A stretch of 64,000 nt of DNA from Methanothrix sp. (GTDB lineage: Archaea; Halobacteriota; Methanosarcinia; Methanotrichales; Methanotrichaceae). The notes under the pieces are model-generated. The model was given only the letters and a program-made list of their open reading frames with translations. It did no database searches and had not been told where the DNA came from. Below are positions 25,982 to 34,407 of the stretch, piece by piece. The stretch is taken from positions 93,290 to 157,289 of the forward strand of contig NZ_JASFYM010000002.1 of assembly GCF_030055635.1 (NCBI RefSeq), given 5' to 3'. How positions within the stretch are numbered: position 1 is the first letter of the stretch; each line of letters starts with the position of its first letter. Both the position numbers and the translations under genes were made by a program.

Positions 25982-26227
25982 TCACCGCAGGATCCTGGCT
26001 CTTATCAGATCCTTCAGCCTGGCCTCATCGCCCTCAGACGCGATCTTCGGCTTCATCGCACACCGGCTCGGCATCGGTATCAGACCTGCATCCAGAAGCT
26101 CATAGTACGCCTCATCGATTCCCATGCATCCCTCCACGTATCTCTGGAGGATACCACGCATGGCCTCCCTCTTATCAGCGGTCATCTTATCGAATCCAGC
26201 AACAGCCTGCTCCATCTGGTTGATCAT
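25982..26227 (-). CDS. Hypothetical protein, 81 residues
   Basis: Unrecognised. It reads MINQMEQAVAGFDKMTADKR, then a helical, charged stretch with EGCMGIDEAYYELLDAGLI and a C-terminus LKDLIRARILR. Composition is protein-like and predicted mostly helical, with no signal or membrane segment. The ATG at 26227 is divergent from moaB. A competing plus-strand reading covers 25850-26105 but has no proper start. The minus-strand frame is preferred on its start and composition. Confidence 0.5.
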   Translation of the reverse strand: MINQMEQAVAGFDKMTADKREAMRGILQRYVEGCMGIDEAYYELLDAGLIPMPSRCAMKPKIASEGDEARLKDLIRARILR

Positions 26228-26363
26228 ATGATCCGGTGCGCGGAGATCGTATATCTACGTTTCCACAACAAGAGATGAGAAGCGTGCGGAATTGATCGGT
26301 GGCGAGAGCCCACACGTCGAACACATCGAAACTGCTTTATGGTTTCACACCAGCGTTCATCTG

Positions 26364-26852
26364 ATGATCATCGATTCGATCACAGTAAGCACCTCGCGCT
26401 TCACGAGATACGGCTCTGTATCCGGGCCCGATGATGCTGAGGATCTTTCCGGGAGGGTGATAGTTGACAGGATAAGCGCATCAGGCCACGATTTCAGATA
26501 CAGGCTGATACCTGATGGAATCAAGCCCGTCCGCCTGGCGCTGCTCGATAGCATTGAGAGGAGCAGCGACGCTGTGATATTCTGCGGGGGCACCGGCCTG
26601 GCCCCGAGCGATCTCACCATAGAGGCGATCGAGCCGCTTATCGAGAAGAGCATCCCAGGGTTTGGGGAGATCTTCAGGCTGAGGAGCCTGGAGCAGGTCG
26701 GCACAAGGGCGATGCTCACAAGGGCGTCAGCAGGTTTAATCAACAGCATACCGGTATTTGCAATACCGGGATCTCCTGCTGCTGCATCTCTTGGGATAGA
26801 TCTCATCCTCCAGGAGCTTGAGCACATACTCCAGCATGCGCGGGGCAGATGA
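26364..26852 (+). CDS. moaB: Molybdenum cofactor biosynthesis protein (MoaB/Mog family)
   Basis: Adenylates molybdopterin, or is its regulator paralogue, in molybdenum or tungsten cofactor synthesis. 162 residues from ATG 26364, starting MIIDSITVSTSRFTRYGS. The family motif is VIFCGGTGLAPSD, followed by IPGFGEIFR and the late PGSPAAASLGIDLIL. TTG at 26292 would add an unconserved extension. A TATA-like CTTTATGG lies about 30 bases upstream. No other moa/moe genes are in the window. Confidence 0.92.
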   Translation: MIIDSITVSTSRFTRYGSVSGPDDAEDLSGRVIVDRISASGHDFRYRLIPDGIKPVRLALLDSIERSSDAVIFCGGTGLAPSDLTIEAIEPLIEKSIPGFGEIFRLRSLEQVGTRAMLTRASAGLINSIPVFAIPGSPAAASLGIDLILQELEHILQHARGR

Positions 26853-27049
26853 TCCCAGAGCACAGGAGCACGCGTTTCCATGGCACTTGCATCCCCGACG
26901 GCTTGGATGCAGAGCTGCAGAGCTTTTCGACCGTTGGAGTCGAGGCTGCTTTTATGCATCTGCTGATACACAGAGACTCTTTTATAGGTTGAGTTCGCTA
27001 AGAATTTGAATGCGGAATTATAGAGTATGAAGAAACGGAGGTTAAGGCG

Positions 27050-27607
27050 ATGGAGACTACGATGCGTGTGCGAGAGATCATGAGCCGCCCGGTGCTGACA
27101 GTCGATGCAGATATGGACGTGCTGGATGCTGCAAGCAGGATGATCTCTGCCAACGTTGGCAGCCTGATAGTGGTTCGGGAGGGAAAACCCATTGGAATCA
27201 TAACCGAGCGAGATCTCGTGAAGAAAGTAGTCGCCAGAGCTGAGGATCCCAGAAGGGTAAGGGTCGGGGACGTCATGAACTCCCCGCTCATAAAGATCCA
27301 CCCGGATGCAAGCCTCCGTGATGCTGCAGAGCTCATGCTTAAATCCGGCGTGAAGCGGCTTCCGGTCATCTCCAACGATGGCAAACTGCTGGGGATAATC
27401 ACAGACACAGATCTCGTCTCCGGTGCATCTCTCGGGCTGAACGACATTCTGGCGGATCTCATAGAGATGCACAGGGAGAGCGTTCACTTCCATGAGCCCA
27501 GCGAGATGGTCAGGGGGATATGCGAGCGGTGTGGCCAGCTTTCAGACTCTCTGGTCTCTGTTGATGGGGAGATGCTCTGTTGGAGCTGTCGAGATATCAG
27601 CAGATGA
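27050..27607 (+). CDS. CBS-domain pair protein with C-terminal zinc ribbon (CBS cluster gene 1)
   Basis: 185 residues. One Bateman module: CBS1 about 8-60 (VREIMSRPVLTVDADMDV ... IGIITERDLVKKV) and CBS2 about 72-126 (VGDVMNSPLIKIHPDASL ... LLGIITDTDLVSG). The tail carries a CERCGQ...CWSC zinc-ribbon pattern (about 158-180). CBS pairs bind AMP/ATP or SAM, and a zinc ribbon suggests a nucleic-acid or protein contact. ATG at 27050 has GGAGG 11 bases upstream and TATA-like TTTTATAGG near 26981. First of five consecutive CBS genes. Confidence 0.9.
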   Translation: METTMRVREIMSRPVLTVDADMDVLDAASRMISANVGSLIVVREGKPIGIITERDLVKKVVARAEDPRRVRVGDVMNSPLIKIHPDASLRDAAELMLKSGVKRLPVISNDGKLLGIITDTDLVSGASLGLNDILADLIEMHRESVHFHEPSEMVRGICERCGQLSDSLVSVDGEMLCWSCRDISR

Positions 27608-27655
27608 TATTCTCTGCATCGGATTATTGTCAGGCATTCTGGATGGGGAGCGACG

Positions 27656-28441
27656 ATGAAAGTAGCTGATATTATGTCCAGGGATCCACTTTATGTGGAG
27701 AAGACAGATTTTGCGACCAGGGCGCGCCAGCTCATAAGGGACAACCACGTGCGCGGACTTCCCGTCCTCGACCCGGATGGTCGCGTCATCGGGATCGTGA
27801 CAAACCAGGATATGCTCAAGATAACCTCCACGAGGTCGAACGTCACTGTGGCTGGATTCACGGTCCCAGTGCCCACCATCACAGAGGACATGGATATGAT
27901 GGACGCGGCCAGGCTGATGCTTCAGGAGAAGGTGACGCTTCTCCCTGTCGTGGACTCGCCTACAAATAGAATGCTCAGGGGCGTTGTGAGCCTCCTGGAT
28001 ATATTCAAGCACCTCGACCTCAGCAGGGTTCCGGATATGCCGGTCGATGCCATAATGTCCAGAGATGTGATCACCGCCAGGCCCGACGACCCGATATCCA
28101 AGGTATGGGACAAGATGCTTGAGGAGGATATCACCGGTCTTCCAGTAGTGAATGAGTCCGGGAGACCCATAGGGATCATCACCAGGTTTGATATACTGAA
28201 AAGGGGGTGGGCCAGGCTGGGCAAGGAGGATATGTACAGGTCGAAGGACACCGCCAAGATCAGAGTGGAGAAGCTGATGAGCACTCCACTGTACAGCATT
28301 AAGAGAGACGCCCCGCTCAAGCAGGCTGTAGAGGTGATGCTGAAGCACGACATCGGACGCATCTCCGTGGTGGAGAATGATGTGCTGGTAGGTATAGTTG
28401 ACAGGTATGATCTTGTTAAAGCGGTCCTTGGTGATGTTTGA
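27656..28441 (+). CDS. Four-CBS-domain protein (CBS cluster gene 2)
   Basis: 261 residues made only of CBS repeats: about 5-57 (DIMSRDPLYVEKTDF), 72-125 (VPTITEDMDMMDAARL), 132-187 (AIMSRDVITARPDDPI) and 205-258 (KLMSTPLYSIKRDAPL). Each ends in the typical G-hydrophobic-V/I-T/D-x-x-D strand-helix. No catalytic or DNA-binding domain is seen. Four CBS domains can form a disk-shaped adenosyl-nucleotide sensor. It ends directly before the ATG of the next gene (TGA-ATG). Confidence 0.9.
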   Translation: MKVADIMSRDPLYVEKTDFATRARQLIRDNHVRGLPVLDPDGRVIGIVTNQDMLKITSTRSNVTVAGFTVPVPTITEDMDMMDAARLMLQEKVTLLPVVDSPTNRMLRGVVSLLDIFKHLDLSRVPDMPVDAIMSRDVITARPDDPISKVWDKMLEEDITGLPVVNESGRPIGIITRFDILKRGWARLGKEDMYRSKDTAKIRVEKLMSTPLYSIKRDAPLKQAVEVMLKHDIGRISVVENDVLVGIVDRYDLVKAVLGDV

Positions 28442-29404
28442 ATGAAGAGAGTTGATCACAGGATTGGGGACCAGAGGGTCGAGGGGATACCAGTTCCTCC
28501 GGGCAGCATGGACAGAGGACCGGTTGAGTTCGATTCGAGGGTGGCGAGACGCCAGGGGGATATTCTCAGCATAGCGAGCACGGAGGTTGTTACTGCTCCA
28601 CCCACGACAACTATAATCGGCGCGATCAAGATAATGAACAGCTACGGCTTCAGGAGGCTGCCGATAGCGGATGCTGGCACGAACCGGCTTCTCGGATTCG
28701 TGACGTGTGTTGATATAGTGGACTTCCTTGGAGGGGGCATAAGGCACAACCTGGTTAGAAAGAAGTACGAGGGCAATATTTTAGCGGCCATCAATGCTGA
28801 GATAAGGGAGATCATGAGCACGAAGGTGATCTCAGCTCCAGATACAGCTTCTGTAGATGATGCGCTGAAGATCATGTACGAGCGCAACGTGGGCGGTCTC
28901 CCGATCGTGGATGAAAGGTCAAGAATAAAGGCGATCGTCACGGAGGAGGACTTCGTTGAGGTTGTGAGGAGTCTCGACATAGATAGGACCGTCAGGGACT
29001 ACATGAGCCCGAATGTGGTCACAGCCCCAGCCAGCATGTCCATAGAGAAGACCTCCCGGATGATAGTGCAGAAGGGGTTCAGGCGCCTTCCGATAATCCA
29101 GGACGGCGTTCTGACAGGGATCATAACCGCCTCGGACATAATGAAGTACATGGCCTCAGGGGAGGCGTTCGGCAAGATCATAACAGGCGATATAAAGGAC
29201 GTGATGGAGCAGCCGATAAAGGGCCTCATAAAGAGATCCCTCATCATGACAGATCCAAGGACCAGGCTGAAGGACGCTGCGAACCTGATGGTTGAGAAGG
29301 ATGTGGGCTCCCTGCCTGTTATGGAGGGCGGCTCGATGGTGGGGATCATAACAGAGAGGGATTTCCTGAGGGCTTTGGCGGAGCATAGGGGAGTTGCGAG
29401 ATGA
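28442..29404 (+). CDS. Four-CBS-domain protein (CBS cluster gene 3)
   Basis: 320 residues. A 45-residue N-terminal extension (GDQRVEGIPVPPGSMDRGPVE) unlike CBS precedes four CBS domains at about 47-102 (STEVVTAPPTTTII), 121-176 (EIMSTKVISAPDTAS), 184-239 (DYMSPNVVTAPASMS) and 256-314 (a diverged version around SLIMTDPRTRLKDA). It starts on the base after the previous stop and overlaps the next gene by ATGA, so it is translationally coupled on both sides. No partner enzyme domain is seen. Confidence 0.9.
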   Translation: MKRVDHRIGDQRVEGIPVPPGSMDRGPVEFDSRVARRQGDILSIASTEVVTAPPTTTIIGAIKIMNSYGFRRLPIADAGTNRLLGFVTCVDIVDFLGGGIRHNLVRKKYEGNILAAINAEIREIMSTKVISAPDTASVDDALKIMYERNVGGLPIVDERSRIKAIVTEEDFVEVVRSLDIDRTVRDYMSPNVVTAPASMSIEKTSRMIVQKGFRRLPIIQDGVLTGIITASDIMKYMASGEAFGKIITGDIKDVMEQPIKGLIKRSLIMTDPRTRLKDAANLMVEKDVGSLPVMEGGSMVGIITERDFLRALAEHRGVAR

Positions 29405-30249
29405 GAGTTAAGGATTACATGGCAACACCCGTCTGGGTAGTGGAGAGGAATGAGCCCATCCAGAGGGCCAGGAACCTGATGTTCAAGCATGATATAAGCA
29501 GGCTTCCTGTGATGGACAAGGGGAAGCTTGTGGGGATAGTCACAAAGTACGACATATCGAACAGGCTAGCTCAGGCGGCGCCTGAATGGAGGAGGAGGCC
29601 GATCGACAGGATCCCTGTTCAGCTCGTGATGACCGAGAACCCGATCACTATATACCCGGATGCGACGCTAACCCAGGCTGCAGAGCTGATGATGGAGAAC
29701 GAGATCGATGGCCTCCCTGTGGAGAAGGACGGGGAGCTTGTGGGCATAATAACCTCCAGGGATCTGCTCAGGTATTTCGCACAGCAGGACCTCGATTCCA
29801 AGGTTGGGGACCTCATGGCAGAGGGCATGGTGAGCGTTCACAGGCATCACACGATAGCGCATGTCGTGGAGCAGATGAACCTTCACGGGGTGAGCAGGGT
29901 TCTGGTCTACGAGGACAACATGCGACCTGTGGGAGTAATAACAAGATCTAACCTGACATTTGCGGGAATCTTCGATTCATTCGATCAGCCGAGGATGAAG
30001 AGCATAAAGATGACAAGAAAGGAGAGCACAGCCGGGCGGAAACAGTACAGGTACATAAAGCAGGTGCCGCTCGTCGCAGAGGATATAATGTCGTCTCCGA
30101 TCATCGCTGCACGTGTCGATGACAGAGCGGTTGATGATGCGAAGGTTCTCGTGGAGAAGAGCATATGCGGCATGCCAGTCATCGAGAACGACAGCATGGT
30201 TGGTTTCTTCTCCACCAGAGAGATCGTCGCAGAGATAGGGAGATGGTGA
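29401..30249 (+). CDS. Four-CBS-domain protein (CBS cluster gene 4)
   Basis: 282 residues with four CBS domains: about 4-57 (KDYMATPVWVVERNEP), 75-129 (LVMTENPITIYPDATL), 134-188 (DLMAEGMVSVHRHHTI) and 228-280 (DIMSSPIIAARVDDRA). A basic linker (KMTRKESTAGRKQYRYIK) separates the third and fourth. Its ATG overlaps the previous stop (ATGA). It contains no other recognisable domain. Confidence 0.9.
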   Translation: MRVKDYMATPVWVVERNEPIQRARNLMFKHDISRLPVMDKGKLVGIVTKYDISNRLAQAAPEWRRRPIDRIPVQLVMTENPITIYPDATLTQAAELMMENEIDGLPVEKDGELVGIITSRDLLRYFAQQDLDSKVGDLMAEGMVSVHRHHTIAHVVEQMNLHGVSRVLVYEDNMRPVGVITRSNLTFAGIFDSFDQPRMKSIKMTRKESTAGRKQYRYIKQVPLVAEDIMSSPIIAARVDDRAVDDAKVLVEKSICGMPVIENDSMVGFFSTREIVAEIGRW

Positions 30250-30252
30250 TGC

Positions 30253-31041
30253 ATGCAGGTTAAGGATATAATGACCCCGCCGATAACGATAGACAAGTCT
30301 GAGCGTCTCGGGCATGCGCTCGATCTGATGGAGAAGCACGGCACCAGGAGGCTGCTCGTAACAAACAACGGCAAGCTCGGCGGCATAATAACGATGAGGC
30401 AGATCGCCAGGGTCCTCGGCACGAGAAGGCGGCTGGGAATGCCAGCCTCCTCACTCCACGTGGCCGCTGCGACGCTTGATGCGGTGATACCGGTGCACCC
30501 GGAGATGGGCGTAGAGGAGGCGATACTGCTGCTCCAGAAGACCTCAGTTCTTGTGGTCACGCAGAACGACGAGATCCTGGGATGGGTGAGGCCGAGGGAG
30601 ATTCTCGCTAACGTCAAGCTCACAGGCGTCTCGAAGGATGCCATGCGCTCGGCCCTTACAGTATCTCCACGGGACAGGCTCATACATGCCAGAAGAATGA
30701 TGATGGACAGGGATATCGGAAGGCTTCCGGTTCTAGATGGCGGAAAGCTCGTGGGGATCCTCACAGAGAGGGATATAGCAAGAGCTCTTCGGGCATTCCG
30801 CGATCTGGTATCATGGCGACAGCAGGAGACCAGGATAAAGAACCTTCTGGTCTCTGATGTGATGACGCATGATGTTAAGTACGTCTATGTGGACACGCCG
30901 CTTGAGGAGGTCCGGAGGATCATTCTTGAGGAGAACCGCGGAGGACTTCCGGTGCTCAACAGAGATGGATCGCTTGCCGGCATGATAACCAGGAGGTGCC
31001 TCATAGACTACCTGGTCAGGACCAAGGCCCTGGCCGCATAA
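30253..31041 (+). CDS. Four-CBS-domain protein (CBS cluster gene 5)
   Basis: 262 residues. CBS domains at about 3-57 (KDIMTPPITIDKSERL), 76-125 (diverged; AVIPVHPEMGVEEAI), 131-182 (ALTVSPRDRLIHARRM) and 205-257 (DVMTHDVKYVYVDTPL). It starts three bases after the previous stop and is the last gene of the CBS run. An 84-base gap follows before the RNA-ligase gene. Confidence 0.9.
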   Translation: MQVKDIMTPPITIDKSERLGHALDLMEKHGTRRLLVTNNGKLGGIITMRQIARVLGTRRRLGMPASSLHVAAATLDAVIPVHPEMGVEEAILLLQKTSVLVVTQNDEILGWVRPREILANVKLTGVSKDAMRSALTVSPRDRLIHARRMMMDRDIGRLPVLDGGKLVGILTERDIARALRAFRDLVSWRQQETRIKNLLVSDVMTHDVKYVYVDTPLEEVRRIILEENRGGLPVLNRDGSLAGMITRRCLIDYLVRTKALAA

Positions 31042-31125
31042 TCCTCTTTTTCAGGGGCTACTGATGGCCAGCCACTCCAGCCTGAAGTCCACGGTTTCCG
31101 TGATCCCTGAGCTCCGGGAGGTTCT

Positions 31126-32247
31126 ATGAACCTGAGCAGGGCAGCGAGGAGCCTGGGAGTTCCTGTCGAGAGGCTTGAATCTCTGATGGATGGCATCCTG
31201 AAGCTCTCCAGCTGGCCCGAGCCCCGCCTTCTCCGCTTTGAGAAGGGCATATCAGGGGTCGAGCCGGGGACTGTGATATTCGAGAACGGCGATGTCGTCC
31301 ATGGCTACCCTAAGATAAGGAGGGCGATGATGCTCGGCCCCGCCATCAGGAGGAACTTTCTCGACAGGGTAGCTGTCGAGGAGAAGATGAACGGCTACAA
31401 CATAAGAGCTGTTTCCATCGACGGGGATGTGTACGCTCTGACCAGGGGAGGATACATATGCCCGTTCTCGACAGAGGTCGTCAGGGAGAGAATAGATCCG
31501 GATCTCTTCGAGGATCATCCAGATGTTGTCCTTTGCGGGGAGATGGTCGGTCCGGAGAACCCTTATGTGCCTAAGGATGTGTATCCTGTTGAGAGCATAG
31601 ACTTCTACCTCTTCGACATCTCAAAGAAGAACTGCCGCTCGATGATGGGCGTTCATGCGACGCATGCTCTTGCAGAGGAGTACGGTGTTAATGTCGTACC
31701 GTTCTTCGGCGAGTTCCCTGTGGATAGAGCTGCAGAGGAGATATTTCGCATAATAAAACGGCTGGGAAGAGCGGGAAGGGAGGGCGTCGTTATAAAGGAT
31801 CCTGAGAATCGAGCGAGCCCGCTGAAGTACACCGCCTCTGAGAGCAACTGCAGCGACCTGGAGTTCGCCTTCAGGTACTACAACGACTATGCTCAGGATT
31901 TCTTCCTTTCGAGGGTCGTTCGGGAGGGGTTTCAGTCGGTTGAGTGGAATGAGGACGAGGCGGCACTGAGAGAAAGAGCTTTAAGGCTCGGGGAGAGCAT
32001 ACTGCTGCCGCTCACCGATACGATCCGGAGAAGGATGCAGGGCGAGCAGATCATGCAGCAGGTGCAGATAAGGGTGAGATCGATACAGACCGCGCGCGAC
32101 TTCGAGCAGCATCTCAGACGAATGGGAACGAAGGCGATATTCGACATACCGGAGCAGGACGGAGACAGGTACGTGGTCAGAATCCTGAAGCAGGTCATGT
32201 CCACGAACGACAAGACCCTCGCGGTAATCGAGGGCCAGCCCTGGTGA
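31126..32247 (+). CDS. ATP-dependent RNA ligase, Rnl3 (Pab1020/MthRnl) family
   Basis: Archaeal RNA ligase of 373 residues; family members join or circularise RNA ends. Motif I is EEKMNGYN with the adenylated Lys at 87, where the common form is KxDG and here is KMNG. Later nucleotidyltransferase motifs include CGEMVGPENPY, FYLFDI and GVVIKDPENRASPLKY. The C-terminal dimerisation domain of the family is present by length. ATG at 31126 has GGGAGGT ahead. The in vivo substrate is unknown; CBS and ornithine cyclodeaminase neighbours give no clear hint. Confidence 0.9.
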   Translation: MNLSRAARSLGVPVERLESLMDGILKLSSWPEPRLLRFEKGISGVEPGTVIFENGDVVHGYPKIRRAMMLGPAIRRNFLDRVAVEEKMNGYNIRAVSIDGDVYALTRGGYICPFSTEVVRERIDPDLFEDHPDVVLCGEMVGPENPYVPKDVYPVESIDFYLFDISKKNCRSMMGVHATHALAEEYGVNVVPFFGEFPVDRAAEEIFRIIKRLGRAGREGVVIKDPENRASPLKYTASESNCSDLEFAFRYYNDYAQDFFLSRVVREGFQSVEWNEDEAALRERALRLGESILLPLTDTIRRRMQGEQIMQQVQIRVRSIQTARDFEQHLRRMGTKAIFDIPEQDGDRYVVRILKQVMSTNDKTLAVIEGQPW

Positions 32248-32273
32248 GTGGAGTTTTTGGAGCTGTTGTTCAT

Positions 32274-33506
32274 ATGAGTGAGATATGCGATATAGAGATG
32301 GAGGGGCATCTGATCGACTCGCTGATCCTGACAAAGGCGCTCGACAAGATCATGGATATGGGCGGCGAGTTCGAGATAAAGGAGTTCACTGTGGGCAAGA
32401 GAAAGGACGAGCCGAGCCATGTCAGGCTCACGCTTATCGGTAAGGATCCAGCGCACCTCAACCAGATCCTGGAGGCTCTGAACGCGCTGGGCGCGAGGCT
32501 CGTGGACTCAGAGGATGTCAGGCTTGAGCCGGCGCCCAGCGACATGGTGGTTCCGAGGGGTTTCTACTCGACCACAAACCATCCAACGTATATCAGGCTC
32601 AGAGGAACGTGGATCCCTGTTGAGGGGAGCAGGATGGACTGTCTCATTGTGGTATCAGGCAGCAGCGCGCGATGCACTCCGATACACCACATAAAAAAAG
32701 GAGACATGGTCGTCGTGGGGACCACCGGCGTGAAGGTCGTGCCTCCCGAGCGACCCCGCGAGAAATCGTTCTTCGGCTTCATGAGGAATGAGGTATCCTC
32801 GGAGCGTCCGAGCGTGGAGATCGTGAGGCAGATCGCAGCGGAGATAGTCTCGACAAAGAGGAAGGGCGGAAGGATCGCTGCGATCTGCGGCCCAGCGGTC
32901 GTCCACACAGGCGCTGCGCCTGCGCTTGCCCAGCTGATCAGAGATGGGTACATAGATGTCCTCCTCTCAGGAAATGCGCTCGCTGTTCACGACATAGAGA
33001 GACAGCTCTTCGGCACAAGCCTAGGAATGGACATGAGGGGTAACGCGACCTCAGGGGGTCACAGAAACCACCTTTACGCGATAAGCGAGATCATCGCCAG
33101 CGGCTCGATAGAGAACGCGATAAAGGAGGGCAAGATCAGGGGCGGCATAATGTACGAGTGCATTAAAAAAGGAATACCCTTCGTGCTTGCCGGCTCGATA
33201 AGAGACGACGGGCCGCTTCCTGAGGTCATAACAGACACTGTCAGGGCGAAGGATGCGATGGCAGAGGCACTGAAAGGGGTTGATATGGCGCTTATGATGG
33301 CGACGATGCTCCACTCGATCGCGACCGGGAACCTCCTGCCGTCGTATGTCAAGACGCTCTGCGTCGATATCAACCCCGCAACCGTCACGAAGCTCATGGA
33401 CAGGGGCACAGCCCAGGCGATAGGCCTGGTCACAGATGTCGGGACGTTCCTGCCGATGCTTGCGGAGGAGATCAGGAAGGCAGGCGGCGGATCGCAGATC
33501 GGGTAG
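32274..33506 (+). CDS. Archaeal ornithine cyclodeaminase (LOR/SDH-type, nickel-pincer nucleotide dependent)
   Basis: 410 residues of the TIGR00300 family, unrelated to mu-crystallin-type cyclodeaminases. It converts ornithine to proline and ammonia. The N-terminal domain has LTLIGKDPAHLNQILEAL. The middle and C-terminal parts have RIAAICGPAVVHTGA, LLSGNALAVHDIE, GRNATSGGHRNHLY-like GNATSGGHRNHLY, and VDINPATVTKLMDRG. ATG at 32274 was chosen; GTG at 32244 adds an unconserved extension overlapping the RNA ligase. Nickel-pincer dependence is family knowledge; the cofactor genes (larB/C/E) are not in the window. Confidence 0.88.
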   Translation: MSEICDIEMEGHLIDSLILTKALDKIMDMGGEFEIKEFTVGKRKDEPSHVRLTLIGKDPAHLNQILEALNALGARLVDSEDVRLEPAPSDMVVPRGFYSTTNHPTYIRLRGTWIPVEGSRMDCLIVVSGSSARCTPIHHIKKGDMVVVGTTGVKVVPPERPREKSFFGFMRNEVSSERPSVEIVRQIAAEIVSTKRKGGRIAAICGPAVVHTGAAPALAQLIRDGYIDVLLSGNALAVHDIERQLFGTSLGMDMRGNATSGGHRNHLYAISEIIASGSIENAIKEGKIRGGIMYECIKKGIPFVLAGSIRDDGPLPEVITDTVRAKDAMAEALKGVDMALMMATMLHSIATGNLLPSYVKTLCVDINPATVTKLMDRGTAQAIGLVTDVGTFLPMLAEEIRKAGGGSQIG

Positions 33507-33539
33507 CCTTCCAGTACTCCCAGAAACAGGCCCGTGGAG

Positions 33540-34256
33540 ATGGAGATGTGCAAGTATATCCTCTCCATCATAAGAGCAGAGCTGCTGCAGAACGCTGACG
33601 CCAAGACACTGGAGTCTGCACAGCGCTTCTTCAGAGAGCCTGTGAAGCTCTACGGTGTAAGGACGCCCGTGGTCAGGGAGATCGCAAGGCGTCATTTCAA
33701 GAGCATCCGCCATCTGGATAAAACGGATATCTTCGAGCTCTGTGAGGACCTTCTGGAGACGGATTACACAGAGGATGCGATCGTGGCGTTCGACTGGTCT
33801 TACGCCCTCCGCAGGAGCTACGAGCCCCAGGATTTTCATGTCTTCGAGCGCTGGGTGGGAGCTTACATCAACAACTGGGTCAAGTGCGACACCTTCTGCA
33901 ACCACTCGCTCGGAACGTTCGTCGAGATGTATCCACAGCATATTGAGCGGTTGAAGAGATGGCCTGCATCAGAGAACCGCTGGGTGCGCAGGGCCGCGGC
34001 CGCGACCATGATAATACCAGCGCGCAGGGGTCTGTTCCTAAGCGATGTGCTCGAGATCGCTGATCTGCTTCTCAGAGACACTGATGATATGGTCCAGAAG
34101 GGCTGCGGCTGGCTCCTCAAGGAGGCCAGCAGATGCCACCAGCAGGAGGTCTTCCATTTCATCATGTCCCGGAAGGGCGAGATGGCCAGGACAACGCTGC
34201 GCTACGCCATCGAGAAGATGCCTCCGGATATGAGAAGGATGGCGATGGAGAGGTAG
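33540..34256 (+). CDS. DNA alkylation repair enzyme (AlkD-like)
   Basis: 238-residue all-helical HEAT-repeat protein of the AlkD family (PF08713), which removes positively charged alkylated bases. Visible: FFREPVKLYGVRTPVVREIA near the N-terminus, DIFELCEDLLETDYTEDAIVAFDW, NNWVKCDTFCNHSLG (with the conserved WxxxD-like segment) and WLLKEASRCHQQEVFHFI. Starts at 33534 (GTG), 33540 and 33546 are close together; 33540 follows GGAG. Whether it is an active glycosylase is not shown by the sequence. Confidence 0.88.
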   Translation: MEMCKYILSIIRAELLQNADAKTLESAQRFFREPVKLYGVRTPVVREIARRHFKSIRHLDKTDIFELCEDLLETDYTEDAIVAFDWSYALRRSYEPQDFHVFERWVGAYINNWVKCDTFCNHSLGTFVEMYPQHIERLKRWPASENRWVRRAAAATMIIPARRGLFLSDVLEIADLLLRDTDDMVQKGCGWLLKEASRCHQQEVFHFIMSRKGEMARTTLRYAIEKMPPDMRRMAMER

Positions 34257-34407
34257 ACAGACATCAAAACAGCCATCCCCTCGACAGGGCTCAGCTCGCA
34301 TTGGGTGCACCTCCACCTATCGCTCATCCAGTTTTGAGATGACCATGAGATCCCTGAAGGCTATGCATCATCCCTGCACATGGACGGGCTCCGAGCGCAT
34401 CCGAGGA

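Noticed and set aside
25846-26105. Protein-like plus-strand frame (RNFERWDRIKALLVKLE...) opposite the 81-residue gene
   Set aside because: No suitable start codon in the first half and it overlaps a better-started minus-strand frame; could be a remnant.
27542-28747. 401-codon minus-strand reading opposite the CBS genes
   Set aside because: Shadow frame across two real CBS genes, with no conserved pattern.
27050-31041. CRISPR-like or DNA-level repeat array in the CBS region
   Set aside because: The repetition is at protein-domain level; no regular DNA repeat with spacers is visible, and no CRISPR array was seen anywhere in the window.
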